Program-made: the position numbers and the translations under genes | Assembly (NCBI RefSeq): GCF_905171765.1 | Contig: NC_053392.1 | Coordinates: 403,483,399 to 403,547,398, forward strand | Source of the DNA: Bufo bufo | Lineage: Eukaryota > Chordata > Amphibia > Anura > Bufonidae | Length of the DNA: 64,000 bases | Direction of reading: 5' to 3' | Shown here: in pieces, positions 20,001 through 31,716 of the stretch | Layout of the letters: each line of letters starts with the position of its first letter | How positions within the stretch are numbered: the stretch's first letter is position 1 | The notes under the pieces: model-generated | Databases searched by the model: none | What the model saw: the letters and a program-made list of their open reading frames with translations, nothing else | Told to the model about the DNA's origin: nothing

Positions 20001-21515
20001 TGCAGTGTCCCACTACCCACGTGGGTACTGCAAAGCTGTAGTGTTATGCTTTATATAACCTGTTTTATGCTGCAGTGCATCTTTATGAATAATCTCTGCC
20101 TAAAGGTGTGTTAGATTCCATTACACTGAGCCTACCACTAGGGGGAGACAACACATCCGATATATACCCTGGGTCAGGCCTAGTTAGAGTCTTCTGTATT
20201 CAGCCCTGAGCTGAGGTGGTCCACATCTTGTTTAGAACTCTGCTAATAGTTAGTGGACATCAGCTAAAAGTTTAGCTTCAGAAAAGGATATTAATCCAGA
20301 AAGCACTAAAGAAACAGAGACCCAAAGGGTTACGGCTATAGCTATACGCGACTTAGGACCTTTGGAGTTAAAAGTGAAGGATTTTCCAGTCTCCGGCAGT
20401 CTCACTAACCTGCACTGGGATAACAGGAACCAGTAAGCATAAAACCTATATCATTAATAGTGATGAGCGGCAGGGGTCATATTCAAATTCGCAATATTTT
20501 GTGAATATTTAGTAGAATATTAGTCGAAAATTCGAAAAATCGGAAAGGTAATGATTGTGTAATATGCGAATTTTCGGATTCGAATTTTTTATTGCGAATT
20601 TTTCAACTTATAACTATTAGACGAAGATTATAGCACTATATTAGCTAAATTGCTCTATATTCGATTTTTTTAGAATATTCTCTATATTGCTATAACTTTG
20701 TTTTTTAGAATATTCGTAATATTCTAAAACAAGAATATATAGCAATATAGCAAATATTTAAAAAAAAACTAATATAAAGCAAATTTCGCAAACATTACTA
20801 CTCCTAAAGTCAAGTATATTGCAGCCTTCTTATTGGCCCACAAGCTAGAAGCAGTGAGGGATCATGTGTACTGATTAAAAAAATATATAAAATCCCCCCC
20901 CAAAAAAATAAAAAAATAAAAAAAACGGGAAAAAAAAATTGAATATTTGAAATTACGAATATATATAACTATATTCAAAATATTCACGAATTTTCAAAGT
21001 ACCTATATTCGCGCTAAAAATTTGAAATTAGAATATTAGTGATCAACACTAATCATTAATAGCCTGAGAGACAGACATCACACTTGTGAGCAGTGGACCT
21101 CTTGCAGCTTTACCTCTGTCCCTCTTAAAGAGACTGTTTTATGCTTGGATGTAACCATTATCAGGAGCAACGTTCAGTAAAAGTTAGAAGCTGGATTGCA
21201 CCATCCTTGTCTCTGTCTCCAATTCCTCAGTTAACACTACAGTAAATGGTTGTACCACCATAAAAGGTACTGGCGTCACGACTACAAGGGACCTTGCCAT
21301 AGGCACATTAATACAGACTATCAAGGGCACCTCGAACTACCATCTGGCCTGTGTCCCTTACACCAGAGAATTCCTGTGGCGTTCTCCTCATCACTTGTGC
21401 AGGCCTGCCCAGGGACAACATAACCGTGAGTAACCAGAACTGTATTTACCTCGGCCCACCTAATGCTCATACCGTGACCTCACGTTTAATTCCCCTGTCG
21501 GTCTGGCTCACTCCA
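20001..21515. mobile_element. Solo LTR of another retroelement, TG...CA ends, 4-bp TSD GAGA
   Basis: Comparison with the uninterrupted left LTR (AACACAGAGAGACCTGG at 16171 onward) shows an insertion starting TGCAGTG and ending CACTCCA, flanked by GAGA at 19997-20000 and 21516-21519. Without the nested MITE it is about 913 bp. A TATATA box is near 20159-20166. No coding sequence. TG/CA ends and a 4-bp TSD fit an ERV1-type LTR; family identity is not established. Confidence 0.7.
20458..21051. mobile_element. AT-rich hAT MITE with 8-bp TSD ATCATTAA
   Basis: Termini TAGTGATGAGCGGCA and TAGTGATCAACACTA; the TSD ATCATTAA is at 20450-20457 and 21052-21059. The interior is full of GAATATTCG-type motifs, strongly AT-rich and partly palindromic, without an ORF. 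It is closely related to 55615-55909 and to the left end of 41830-42735. Confidence 0.9.
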
Positions 21516-21519
21516 GAGA

Positions 21520-21706
21520 GACCTGGCTTCTGAGCCAAGCTGTCTATTTAAGGACAGCCAGGTGCTGCCAAAATCCAGACAGGCACTTAAAATCCGATCC
21601 GGTATTTGACCTTACCTGTCTGTAAATCAGCCCAGCAGCACATGCTGGGAGGAAAATACCAGAAAAATACTGACAAATTTGCCAGACAAAACCTCTCACT
21701 GTGTCA
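21520..21706 (-). repeat. Gypsy right (5') LTR, remainder
   Basis: Matches 16171-16354 (GACCTGGCTTCTGAGCC, AGCCCAGCAGCACATGCTG, CAAAACCTCTCACTGTGT). The outer end is close to 21706; TA-rich sequence follows to about 21730. Confidence 0.87.
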
Positions 21707-21939
21707 CTAATATATATATAATATATATTTTAATATACACACAGGACACTATTCACTGCTTACCATACAGCAGCCCCCCATAGACATATGCTTTAACCGC
21801 TTGCCGCCACGCTAACGCCGAAAGGCGTCATTGCGGCGGCTCCCCCAGGCTACGCTAACGCCAATAGGCGTCATCTCGCGTGAGCCGAGATTTCCTGTGA
21901 ACGCGCGCACACAGGCACGCGCGCTCACAGGAACGGAAG

Positions 21940-22115
21940 GTAAGAGAGTTGATCTCCAGCCTGCCAGCGGCGATCGTTCGCTGGCAGGCTGGAGATGTGA
22001 TTTTTTTAACTCCTAACAGGTATATTAGACGCTGTTTTGATAACAGCGTCTAATATACCTGCTACCTGGTCCTCTGGTGGTCCCCTTTGTTTGGATCGAC
22101 CACCAGAGGACACAG
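21940..22115. repeat. Three consecutive hairpins in the TTAA element
   Basis: Perfect or near-perfect inverted arms: CAGCCTGCCAGCG with CGCTGGCAGGCTG; AGGTATATTAGACGCTGTT with AACAGCGTCTAATATACCT; ACCTGGTCCTCTGGTGGTC with GACCACCAGAGGACACAGGT. Each has a short loop. They could extrude as cruciforms; no terminator or RNA function is implied. Confidence 0.85.
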
Positions 22116-22189
22116 GTAGCTCAGTAAAGTAGCACCAAGCACCACTACACTACACTACACCCCCCCCCCCCCCGTCACTTATTAACCCC

Positions 22190-23870
22190 TTATTAGCCCC
22201 TGATCACCCCATATAGACTCCCTGATCACCCCCCTGTCATTAATTACCCCCCTGTCATTGATTACCCCCCTGTAAAGCTCCATTCAGACGTCCGCATGAT
22301 TTTTACGGATCCACTGATAGATGGATCGGATCCGCAAAACGCATCCGGACGTCTGAATGAAGCCTTACAGGGGCGTGATCAATGACTGTGGTGATCACCC
22401 CATATAGACTCCCTGATCACCCCCCTGTAAAGCTCCATTCAGATGTCCGCATGATTTTTACGGATGCACTGATAGATGGATCGGATCCGCAAAACGCATC
22501 CGGACGTCTGAATGAAGCCTTACAGGGGCATCATCAATGACTGTGGTGATCACCCCATATAGACTCCCTGATCACCCCCCTGTAAAGCTCCATTCAGATG
22601 TCCGCATGATTTTTACGGATGCACTGATAGATGGATCGGATCCGCAAAACGCATCCGGACGTCTGAATGAAGCCTTACAGGGGCATGATCAATGACTGTG
22701 GTGATCACCCCATATAGACTCCCTGATCACCCCCCTGTAAAGCTCCATTCAGATGTCCGCATGATTTTTACGGATGCACTGATAGATGGATCGGATCCGC
22801 AAAACGCATCCGGACGTCTGAATGAAGCCTTACAGGGGCATGATCAATGACTGTGGTGATCACCCCCCTGTCATTGATTACCCCCCTGTAAAGCTCCATT
22901 CAGATGTCCGCATGATTTTTACGGATGCACTGATAGATGGATCGGATCCGCAAAACGCATCCGGACGTCTGAATGAAGCCTGACAAGGCGTGATCAATGA
23001 CTGTGGTGATCACCCCATATAGACTCCCTGATCACCCCCCTGTCATTGATTACCCCCCTGTCATTGATTACCCCCCTGTAAAGCTCCATTCAGACGTCCG
23101 CATGATTTTTACGGATCCACTGATAGATGGATCGGATTCGCAAAACGCATCCGGACGTCTGAATGAAGCCTTACAGGGGCGTGATCAATGACTGTGGTGA
23201 TCACCCCATATAGACTCCCTGATCACCCCCCTGTCATTGATTACCCCCCTGTAAAGCTCCATTCAGACGTCCGCATGATTTTTACGGATCCACTGATAGA
23301 TGGATCGGATCCGCAAAACGCATCCGGACGTCTGAATGAAGCCTTACAGGGGCGTGATCAATGACTGTGGTGATCACCCCATATAGACTCCCTGATCACC
23401 CCCCTGTCATTGATTACCCCCCTGTCATTGATTACCCCCCTGTAAAGCTCCATTCAGACGTCCGCATGATTTTTACGGATCCACTGATAGATGGATCGGA
23501 TCCGCAAAACGCATCCGGACGTCTGAATGAAGCCTTACAGGGGCATGATCAATGACTGTGGTGATCACCCCATATAGACTCCCTGATCACCCCCCTGTCA
23601 TTGATTACCCCCCTGTAAAGCTCCATTCAGATGTCCGCATGATTTTTACGGATGCACTGATAGATGGATCGGATCCGCAAAACGCATACGGACGTCTGAA
23701 TGAAGCCTTACACGGGCGTGATCAATGACTGTGGTTATCACCCCATATAGACTCCCTGATCACCCCCCTGTCATTGATCACCCCCCTGTCATTGATCAAC
23801 CCCCTGTCATTGATCAACCCCCCTGTCATTGATCACCCCCCTGTCATTGATCACCCCTCTGTAAGGCTCC
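22190..23870. repeat. Tandem array with 155/173/191-bp unit ladder
   Basis: AGCTCCATTCAGA starts near 22276, 22431, 22586, 22741, 22892, 23082, 23255, 23446 and 23619, so steps are about 155, 155, 155, 151, 190, 173, 191 and 173 bp. The length classes differ by an 18-bp block (CTGTCATTGATTACCCCC) present zero, one or two extra times. Each unit also holds an internal inverted repeat (TTCAGACGTCCG with CGGACGTCTGAA). The 18-bp block then forms its own short array at about 23770-23860. Short frames (64 codons) here are not genes. Confidence 0.9.
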
Positions 23871-23879
23871 ATTCAGACA

Positions 23880-26510
23880 TTTTTTTGGCCCAAGTTAGCG
23901 GAATTATTATTTTTTTTTTCTTACAAAGTCTCATATTCCACTAACTTGTGTCAAAAAATAAAATCTCACATGAACTCACCATACCCCTCACGGAAACCAA
24001 ATGCGTAAAATTTTTTAGACATTTATATTCCAGACTTCTTCTCACGCTTTAGGGCCCCTAGAATGCCAGGGCAGTATAAATACCCCACATGTGACCCCAT
24101 TTCGGAAAGAAGACACCCCCAGGTATTCCGTGAGGGGCATATTGAGTCCATGAAAGATTGAAATTTTTGTCCCAAGTTAGCGGAACGGGAGACTTTGTGA
24201 GAAAAAAATTAAAAATATCAATTTCCGCTAACTTGTGCCAAAAAAAAAAATTTCTATAAACTCGCCATGCCCCTCATTGAATACCTTGGGGTGTCTTCTT
24301 TCCAAAATGGGGTCACATGTGGGGTATTTATACTGCCCTGGCATTCTAGGGGCCCCAAAGCGTGAGAAGAAGTCTGGTATCCAAATGTCTAAAAATGCCC
24401 TCCTAAAAGGAAATTGGGCACCTTTGCGCATCTAGGCTGCAAAAAAGTGTCACACATCTGGTATCGCCGTACTTAGGAGAAGTTGGGGAATGTGTTTTGG
24501 GGTGTCATTTTACATATACCCATGCTGGGTGAGAGAAATATCTTGGTCAAATGCCAACTTTGTATAAAAAAATGGGAAAAGTTGTCTTTTGACAAGATAT
24601 TTCTCTCACCCAGCAAGGGTATATGTAAAATGACAGCCCAAAACACATTCCCCAACTTCTCCTGAATACGGCGATACCACATGTGTGACACTTTTTTGCA
24701 GCCTAGGTGGGCAAAGGGGCCCATATTCCAAAGAGCACCTTTAGGATTTCACAGGTCATTTACCTACTTACCACACATTAGGGCCCCTGGAAAATGCCAG
24801 GGCAGTATAACTACCCCACAAGTGACCCCATTTTGGAAAGAAGACACCCCAAGGTATTCCGTGAGGGGCATGGCGAGTTCCTAGAATTTTTTATTTTTTG
24901 TCACAAGTTAGTGGAAAATGCTGATTTTTTTTTATTTATTTTTTTCATACAAAGTCTCATATTCCACTAACTTGTGACAAAAAATAAAAACTTCCATGAA
25001 CTCACTATGCCCATCAGCGAATACCTTGGGGTCTCTTCTTTCCAAAATGGGGTCACTTGTGGGGTAGTTATACTGCCCTGGCATTCTAGAGGCCCAAATG
25101 TGTGGTAAGGAGTTTGAAATCAAATTCTGTAAAAAATGACCTGTGAAATCCGAAAGGTGCTCTTTGGAATATGGGCCCCTTTGCCCACCTAGGCTGCAAA
25201 AAAGTGTCACACATCTGGTATCCCCGTACTCAGGAGAAGGTGGGGAATGTGTTTTGGGGTGTCATTTTACATATACCCCTGCTGGGTGAGAGAAATATCT
25301 TGGCAAAAGACAACTTTTCCCTTTTTTTTATACAAAGTTGGCATTTGACCAAGATATTTATCTCACCCAGCATGGGTATATGTAAAAAGACACCCCAAAA
25401 CACATTCCTCAACTTCTCCTGAATACAGAGATACCAGATGTGTGACACTTTTTTGCAGCCTAGGTGGGCAAAGGGGCCCATATTCCAAAGAGCACCTTTC
25501 GGATTTCACAGGTCATTTTTTACAGAATTTGATTTCAAACTCCTTACCACACATTCGGGTCCCTAGAATGCCAGGGCAGTATAACTACCCCACAAGTGAC
25601 CCCATTTTGGAAAGAAGAGACCCCAAGGTATTCGCTGATGGGCATAGTGAGTTCATGGAAGTTTTTATTTTTTGTCACAAGTTAGTGGAATATGAGACTT
25701 TGTATGAAAAAAAAAAAAAAAATCATCATTTTCCACTAACTTGTGACAAAAAATAAAAAATTCTAGGAACTTGCCATGCCCCTCACGGAATACCTTGGGG
25801 TGTCTTCTTTCCAAAATGGGGTCACTTGTGGGGTAGTTATACTGCCCTGGCATTCTAGGGGCCCGAATGTGTGGTAAGGAGTTTGAAATCAAATTCTGTA
25901 AAAAATGACCTGTGAAATCCGAAAGGTGCTCTTTGGAATATGGGCCCCTTTGCCCACCTAGGCTGCAAAAAAGTGTCACACATCTGGTATTGCCGTACTC
26001 AGGAGAAGGTGGGGAATGTGTTTTGGGGTGTCATTTTACATATACCCATGCTGGGTGAGAGAAATATCTTGGCAAAAGACAACTTTTCCCATTTTTTTAT
26101 ACAAAGTTGGCATTTGACCAAGATATTTATCTCACCCAGCATGGGTATATGTAAAAAGACACCCCAAAACACATTCCTCAACTTCTCCTGAATACAGAGA
26201 TACCAGATGTGTGACACTTTTTTGCAGCCTAGGTGGGCAAAGGGGCCCATATTCCAAAGAGCACCTTTCGGATTTCACAGGTCATTTTTTACAGAATTTG
26301 ATTTCAAACTCCTTACCACACATTTGGGCCCCTAGAATGCCAGGGCAGTATAACTACCCCACAAGTGACCCCATTTTGGAAAGAAGAGACCCCAAGGTAT
26401 TTCGTTATGGGCATAGTGAGTTCATAGAAGTTTTTTTTTTTTGTCACAAGTTAGTGGAATATGAGACTTTGTAAGAAAAAAAAAAAAAATCCTCATTTTC
26501 CGCTAACTTG
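23880..26510. repeat. Multi-hairpin array, about 769-bp period
   Basis: Two palindromic modules alternate. One is centred near 24570, 25330 and 26095 and has arms with CTTCTCCTGAATAC and TATCTCACCCAGCA. The other is centred near 24208, 24945, 25710 and 26475 and has arms with CCACTAACTTGTGAC and ATGCCAGGGCAGTATAA. Equivalent points such as 25171 and 25940, or 25442 and 26211, are 769 bp apart. Open frames of 83-104 codons on both strands are mirror images of each other and reflect the inverted repeats, not proteins. Confidence 0.9.
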
Positions 26511-27086
26511 TGACTAAAAATAAAAAGTTCTATGAACTCACTATGCCCATCAGCGAATACCTTAGGGTGTGTACTTTCCGAAATGGGGTCATTTGTGGGG
26601 TGTTTGTACTGTCTGGCCATTGTAGAACCTCAGGAAACATGACAGGTGCTCAGAAAGTCAGAGCTGCTTCAAAAAGCGGAAATTCACATTTTTGTACCAT
26701 AGTTTGTAAACGCTATAACTTTTACCCAAACCATTTTTTTTTTACCCAAACATTTTTTTTTATCAAAGACATGTAGAACTATAAATTTAGAGCAAAATTT
26801 CTATATGGATCTCGTTTTTTTTTGCAAAATTTTGCAACTGAAAGTGAAAAATGTCATTTTTTTGCAAAAAAATCGTTAAATTTCAATTAATAACAAAAAA
26901 AGTAAAAATGTCAGCAGCAATGAAATACCACCAAATGAAAGCTCTATTAGTGAGAAGAAAAGGAGGTAAAATTAATTTGGGTGGTAAGTTGCATGACCGA
27001 GAAATAAACGGTGGAAGTAGTGTAGTGACGATTTGTAAAAAAGGGCCTGGTCTTTAGGGGGGTATAAACCTGTGGTCCTTAAGTGG
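26511..27086. other. Unique tail of the TTAA element; no gene
   Basis: Contains poly-T/poly-A blocks, the motif GAAAGCTCTATTAGTGAG and the right end CCTTAAGTGG before TTAA. Frames of 68-88 codons are present but show no recognisable protein features. Confidence 0.5.
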
Positions 27087-27090
27087 TTAA

Positions 27091-27629
27091 ATTCTGAAGG
27101 GGGTGTTCAGTCCCTGCCATTCATTGCCTAATTACTAATAGCCTATTTCTAAGAAGGCAGAGGGAAGGTGGGAGGTAAGAGGTACGGAACCCCCCTCAGA
27201 ATTTGAAGCATATGTCTACGTAATATTTTCTGTGTATACATATATATACACACACACATACATTACGTATTGTAAGACCTCTTCTTCCTCTGCTACGTAG
27301 ATGTGTAGTGCAGTGATGGCAAAGGCTCAAAAGTTGAGTCTGTGCCATCAGCTGTTGGTGTCAGCTATATATTGCTGAATCTGGAGTTACCGCCAGTTCT
27401 GCCATCTTAACACTTTAGCTGCTTCATGTGAACATAAACACAAAGCACATAAAACGTACCTATATTGTTCTTATGAGGGCTCATGCACATGGTCATAGCC
27501 GTTTATGCGGTCCGCAAAACACAAAATTAGTGTACTTTATTTAGGGGGGCCCAATTCTGAGTTTTGCTATGGGGCCCATTGATTTCTATGTACGCCCCTG
27601 GAGTTTACCCAAATAATGTTTACATTACA
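27091..27629. other. No gene seen
   Basis: Holds a TA/CA microsatellite near 27236-27266 and an imperfect inverted pair (CTACGTAATATT near 27217 and ACATTACGTAT near 27262). Nothing else is assignable. Confidence 0.4.
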
Positions 27630-28121
27630 CAGGTTATTAACCCCAATATGAGAATAAAGGCATAATAGAATTGCTTATCTATTAAACAAGATGGGCACTG
27701 TTCAATTAGATAGCTCTGTGCCCTACATTGATGCAAACTGCACTGTTTTCTAAGGATTCGTTCGTCTTACAGATCCTGCACTGTGTCCCCCTATGCTCTC
27801 CCTACAATCTCCCTGCACTGTCCCTATCTCAGATTATACTATTAAAAGCTTTGTAACACTTTCCCCAGTCACATCTGTCCCTATGCTCAGTTCACTGTTA
27901 AATAGCAGAGACTGGGCAGGATGAGCCTTTTTATAGGGCTGTGACATCACAGGGGCTGATTGGCATTATGGGTGATCCCTCATTCCCGGGCTTCTTACTT
28001 TGACTTTGTAACATGTGCAGCAGCCATTTTTGAAAAAAAATCTGATCTGTGGCGAATCACATTTTTCTTGAAATTGGGATTGAATTCCACTTCGTTAACT
28101 TTGGTTTCGCTTAACACTACC
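27630..28121 (-). mobile_element. Old hAT terminal fragment (5' end, minus orientation)
   Basis: Ends with CGCTTAACACTA at about 28110-28121, one or two changes from the GCTCAACACTA end of element A. A repeat matching the leader motif of the 1-1720 remnant (AATTGCTTATCTATTAAAC) lies at about 27668-27690. CCAAT-type and CTGTGACATCACAGG motifs near 27940-27965 recur in inverted order at 28130-28160, so two old hAT 5' ends face each other here. Confidence 0.55.
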
Positions 28122-29892
28122 GTGCAGCCAGCCAATCAGCAGATAGACATCCCCTATGATGTCACAGTCGCCACTGTGACTTGAGCATAGGAAGAGTTGT
28201 GGCATGCACCTGTGTTTTAGAAAGCTTTTAATTATAGAATATTGGATAGGGACAGTGCAGAGACAGTGTAGGAAGATTGTAGGGAGAGTTTTTAGACACT
28301 GTAGGGAGAGCATAGGGAGACTGCCGGGACAGTGCAGGTTCAGTGTAATCGCCCTGTGTATCTTGTTCATCTGCCGTGCCATTCATTCTTAATCTATTTT
28401 GTTATACATATACTTACTGTTCATCAGACTAATTGTAAACAGGTGGTCTAACATATAGGCACATTTATCTATTTCAAATGATTCAGTTACTGTACACTTT
28501 GGACAACAGACAGTTGCTTGGGCCCTAAAAAGAAATAGGCAGTGATAAAAATGTTGCTGTAGTTGGCACAAGTAGCAGCAGAAGAAGGGGTGGTGGTAGC
28601 ACTAACCACACCAACAGGCCAGAGCTGCCACTGTCGTCTAGCTGTACTAGAATGGTGGACTCGTTCTTCAACAGGTGACAACAGATACACACAGTCAGGA
28701 ATAAATGAGTTCCTCTGACACCAAATTTAGTTGGCATAACCCAGGACAACTTTGTGCCCACACCTGTCCTGCAACTGCCTCTTTCTTTTACTGCCCCTTC
28801 TGCTTGGGAAGTAATGTATGCTGCCTGCTCTGCTCCAATTTTCAGTGATTACGAGCTTAGTGTGGACCGTCAGCAGCTAGAGGCCAGCACAGACTTAGAG
28901 GAGAGGTCTGCTGCATCCTCCCTTAGGCGTGCAACTAGCTATAACAACAGTCGGGTGGGAGCACGTTTTGCAAGCCTGCAGGCCTGTGAGACAGCAGCAG
29001 GTGGCAGCGTGCAGATGAACCAACAGGGTGGAAGCAATGGCAGATCTGGATCCAAACATGCCCACGGAAGACTGCCTGCTACTCAGGAGCCTACCTGTTA
29101 GGAAACAACTAGCAGGGCATGGGTTCATAAAAGCAGCAGCAGGCAGTCAGCACAGAGTGGTAGGGTAAAATGCCATACTCTGCAGTGTGGGAATTTTTCA
29201 TCAAGTCACTGGAGGATGTTAGCATGGCCATATGCAGGATATGTGGGCAGAAGGAGAAGTGAAGTCAGGGTGCTAATGTTGGCACCATGCGTCAACACAT
29301 GGAGTATTACCATAATGTGGTCTAGGAAAACTGCGAAAAATGTACTGGTACAGCCTGATGCAGCAACCATCTTCCAGCAGCCCACACTCCTTCTCCAGCA
29401 GTCAGGGTTCCTCAACCTCAGCAGAAGGAAGCTGTCGTTCCTTCCCTTTGTCAAATTGTTCCTGATGCTCATCCTCCTACTCCTCGTCTAATTGTGGGAT
29501 TTCTACGCCAATGTCCTCCTCTGCCTCATAATAATCCACCTTGTCCTCAGCCTCCACTGTAGGCAGAGTTCAGAGTGGTCCTCCAGCATACCTCCTATGC
29601 AGAGCATTGCAATGTCACGCTGTTCTGCACCTGGTCAGCCTGGGCCAATGGAGTCACACTGGGGAGGAACTGCTCTGCGTCATCAACCAACAAATTAAAT
29701 TATGTCTCCTAGCCAACCTTGACAAAGACTACATCATAGTCGAAACGTTGCTGCTATTATTGGTCTTTTTTGTACATATTTCATGGATTAGCGACAAATA
29801 AAAAATTTATGGAGAACGATGCTGCCGTCATCTACTGTTTGAATGTGTATCATGGGCGAATGTGGATTTGGTGCCTGAGACAGGATGATGTA

Positions 29893-30334
29893 CAGTACAG
29901 ACCAAAAGTTTGGACACACCTTCTCATTCAAAGAGTTTTCTTTATTTTCATGACTATCAGCTGTGTATCCACCTGACTTCGCCTCAACGCAACTGATGGT
30001 CCCAACCCTATTTATAAGGCAAGAAATCCCACTTATTAAACCTGACAGGGCACACCTGTGAACTGAAAACCATTTCAGGGGACTACCTCTTGAAGCTCAT
30101 CAAGAGAATGCCAAGAGTGTGCAAAGCAGTAATCAAAGCAAAAGGTGGCTACTTTGAAGAACCTAGAATATGACATATTTTCAGTTGTTTCACACTTGTT
30201 TGTTATGTATATAATTCCACATGTGTTAATTCATAGTTTTGATGCCTTCAGTGTGAATCTACAATTTTCATAGTCATGAAAATAAAGAAAACTCTTTGAA
30301 TGAGAAGGTGTGTCCAAACTTTTGGTCTGTACTG
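29893..30334. mobile_element. Internally deleted Tc1-like element (442 bp)
   Basis: Termini CAGTACAGACCAAAAGTTTG and the complement CAAACTTTTGGTCTGTACTG, flanked by TA. The interior keeps the two UTR-like ends and the very C-terminus of a transposase (KAKGG segment near 30140). It shares termini with the longer copy at 47105-48043. Confidence 0.92.
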
Positions 30335-30403
30335 TATATCTACTGAATTGAGTCAGTGAGGTACAGAAGTGCTGCTCTACATACAAAATTACGCTAGCCA
30401 ACC

Positions 30404-30979
30404 TTGGTCACTGATAATGGGAAGAACACTCTGTCTGCGCTGTGTAAGGGAGGGCTGACCCATGAGCCCTGCATGGCACATGTCTTCAATCTTATTGTCA
30501 CCTGGTTCCTGAAGTCTTCCACCCAACTGCAAGATGTCTTGAAAATGTCAAGGAAACTCTGTATGCAGTTCAGCCACTATTACTGTACAAAACACACCCT
30601 CCTTGAGCTGCAAAGGCAGAATGGTGTTCCCCTCAATCGCCACATATGTGAGGTTTCCACATATTGGAATTTCATGCTCCAGATGTTGGACAGACTGTAT
30701 GAGCAGAGGAAACCCATGACCGATTTCTTCATGATGCAGTTGGATAGGACTACTCACCAGTGTAACTTTGACAATCGCCAGTCACATCTCATGCGCGATA
30801 CCTGCCATTTGCTCAGCCCCGTTGAGGCTACTTTATTTGTCAGTTACCAGGACTACGGGAAGAATGATATGATTCCACTCCTTCAGATCCTGGAGCAGAT
30901 GCTGTTAAATATGACTGGTGCGGGGACAGAAGATGTGACGATTCCATCTCATGGTCACCTGAACCCTGTGGAGGCTTAA
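30404..30979 (+). pseudogene. hAT transposase core fragment, 191 codons
   Basis: The frame reads VTDNGKN (second catalytic Asp block), then CMAHVFNL (His block) and HICEVSTYWN, which aligns in order with CDNGRN, CLAHVLNL and ICDVPTRWN of the 1125-residue protein. The RW pair has become YW. No Met start is expected here. It belongs to the old copy at 28122-37680, a lineage clearly distinct from A-D. Confidence 0.8.
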
Positions 30980-31716
30980 CTGGCAAAGGAGGAGGATGAG
31001 GATGAGGAGGACATATATGCCTAGGAATTCTATATATAATTAGGTGGCTTATCTGTTTAAGCGACATGAGAGGAACAGGAAGACTGTGAGGAACTAGAAG
31101 GAAAAAACCCAAATTATGCAGATGCCCAGACACACCGTGGCAGTATGCAGTAGATATAAGCAAGCAGGGAGTCCTTTAAAGTACCTTGTGCAAATAGCCA
31201 GATGCATGCTGAGTAGAGTTGAGCGGACACCTGGATGTTCGAGTTCGGCCGAACTTGAAAAAGAAATTCGTGCTCGGGACCAGAACTTGACCCCGAACCC
31301 TATTAAAGTCAATGGGGACCCGAAATTTTGAGCACTAAAATGGCTGTACAAATGTCATGGAAAGAGCTAGAGGGCTGTCAAAGGCAGCAAAATGTGCTTA
31401 AGAGCATGGCAAATGCTCTGCAAGCAAATGTGTATAGGGAAATGAATTAAAAAAACATAAAAGACCTTAAAAAAATAAAAATCAGGAATGATGTAGGAGG
31501 AAAAGGTTGAGGAGGCGGTGAATGGGTGGATGTGGCAGTGTACGCTCACGTGGCAGGTGGAAGCGGCGGCGAAGGAGGAATAGGTAGCCAACACAGATGT
31601 GTGTTATTTTGCATTTTTACATAGGGGTATCCCCCAAAATATTGGGACATATAAAAAAAAAAAAGGAATAAGTGCACTTGAGTACATGGATGGATGGTTG
31701 AGGCTGTTAGAACTGT

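Larger units (their letters stand above)
3208..21706 (-). mobile_element. Ty3/gypsy LTR element, Gmr1-like domain order, split by nested insertions
   Basis: Two LTR copies in the same orientation (3208-3380 plus 16140-16354; 19719-20000 plus 21520-21706) flank a degenerate gag-pol read on the minus strand. From high to low coordinates the order is gag (about 19600-19208), CCHC knuckle and protease (18898-18353), integrase (about 18200-17480), reverse transcriptase (about 17400-16830), RNase H (about 16700-16370), then a polypurine tract. Integrase before RT is unusual for Ty3/gypsy and matches the Gmr1-like group. Multiple stops show that it is dead. The left LTR was later hit by hAT element A and the right LTR by a solo LTR. 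Confidence 0.85.
21797..27086. mobile_element. 5.3-kb non-coding element flanked by TTAA, built of hairpins and tandem arrays
   Basis: TTAA at 21793-21796 and 27087-27090 flanks short inverted ends CCGCTT and AAGTGG. TTAA targets are used by piggyBac and Kolobok transposases. The interior has no credible ORF and splits into hairpins (21830-22130), a 155/173/191-bp tandem array (22190-23870), a run of alternating inverted repeats (23880-26510) and a tail (26510-27086). The length is unusual for a non-autonomous element. The outer boundary is supported by only short TIRs, so the extent is inferred. Confidence 0.6.
28122..31213 (+). pseudogene. Old hAT copy, 5' two-thirds (interrupted by element B)
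   Basis: Plus-strand remnants in order: a leader with GACAGTG/GTAGGGAGAG repeats (28250-28340), a BED-like segment near 29230-29310 (CRICG, then MRQHME), a gap containing a Tc1 MITE (29893-30334), and the hAT core at 30404-30979. It continues at 36644 after element B. Many frameshifts and stops; long dead. Confidence 0.65.

Noticed and set aside
22190..23870. CRISPR-like regular repeats
   Set aside because: Units are contiguous tandem repeats with no unique spacers, in a eukaryotic transposon context.
24228..26250. Many 83-104-codon frames on both strands
   Set aside because: Mirror images produced by inverted repeats; both strands give the same peptides and there is no gene structure.
28095..29801. 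Several 60-115-codon frames on both strands
   Set aside because: Repeat leader and decayed hAT sequence; no conserved blocks except the short BED-like segment already annotated.
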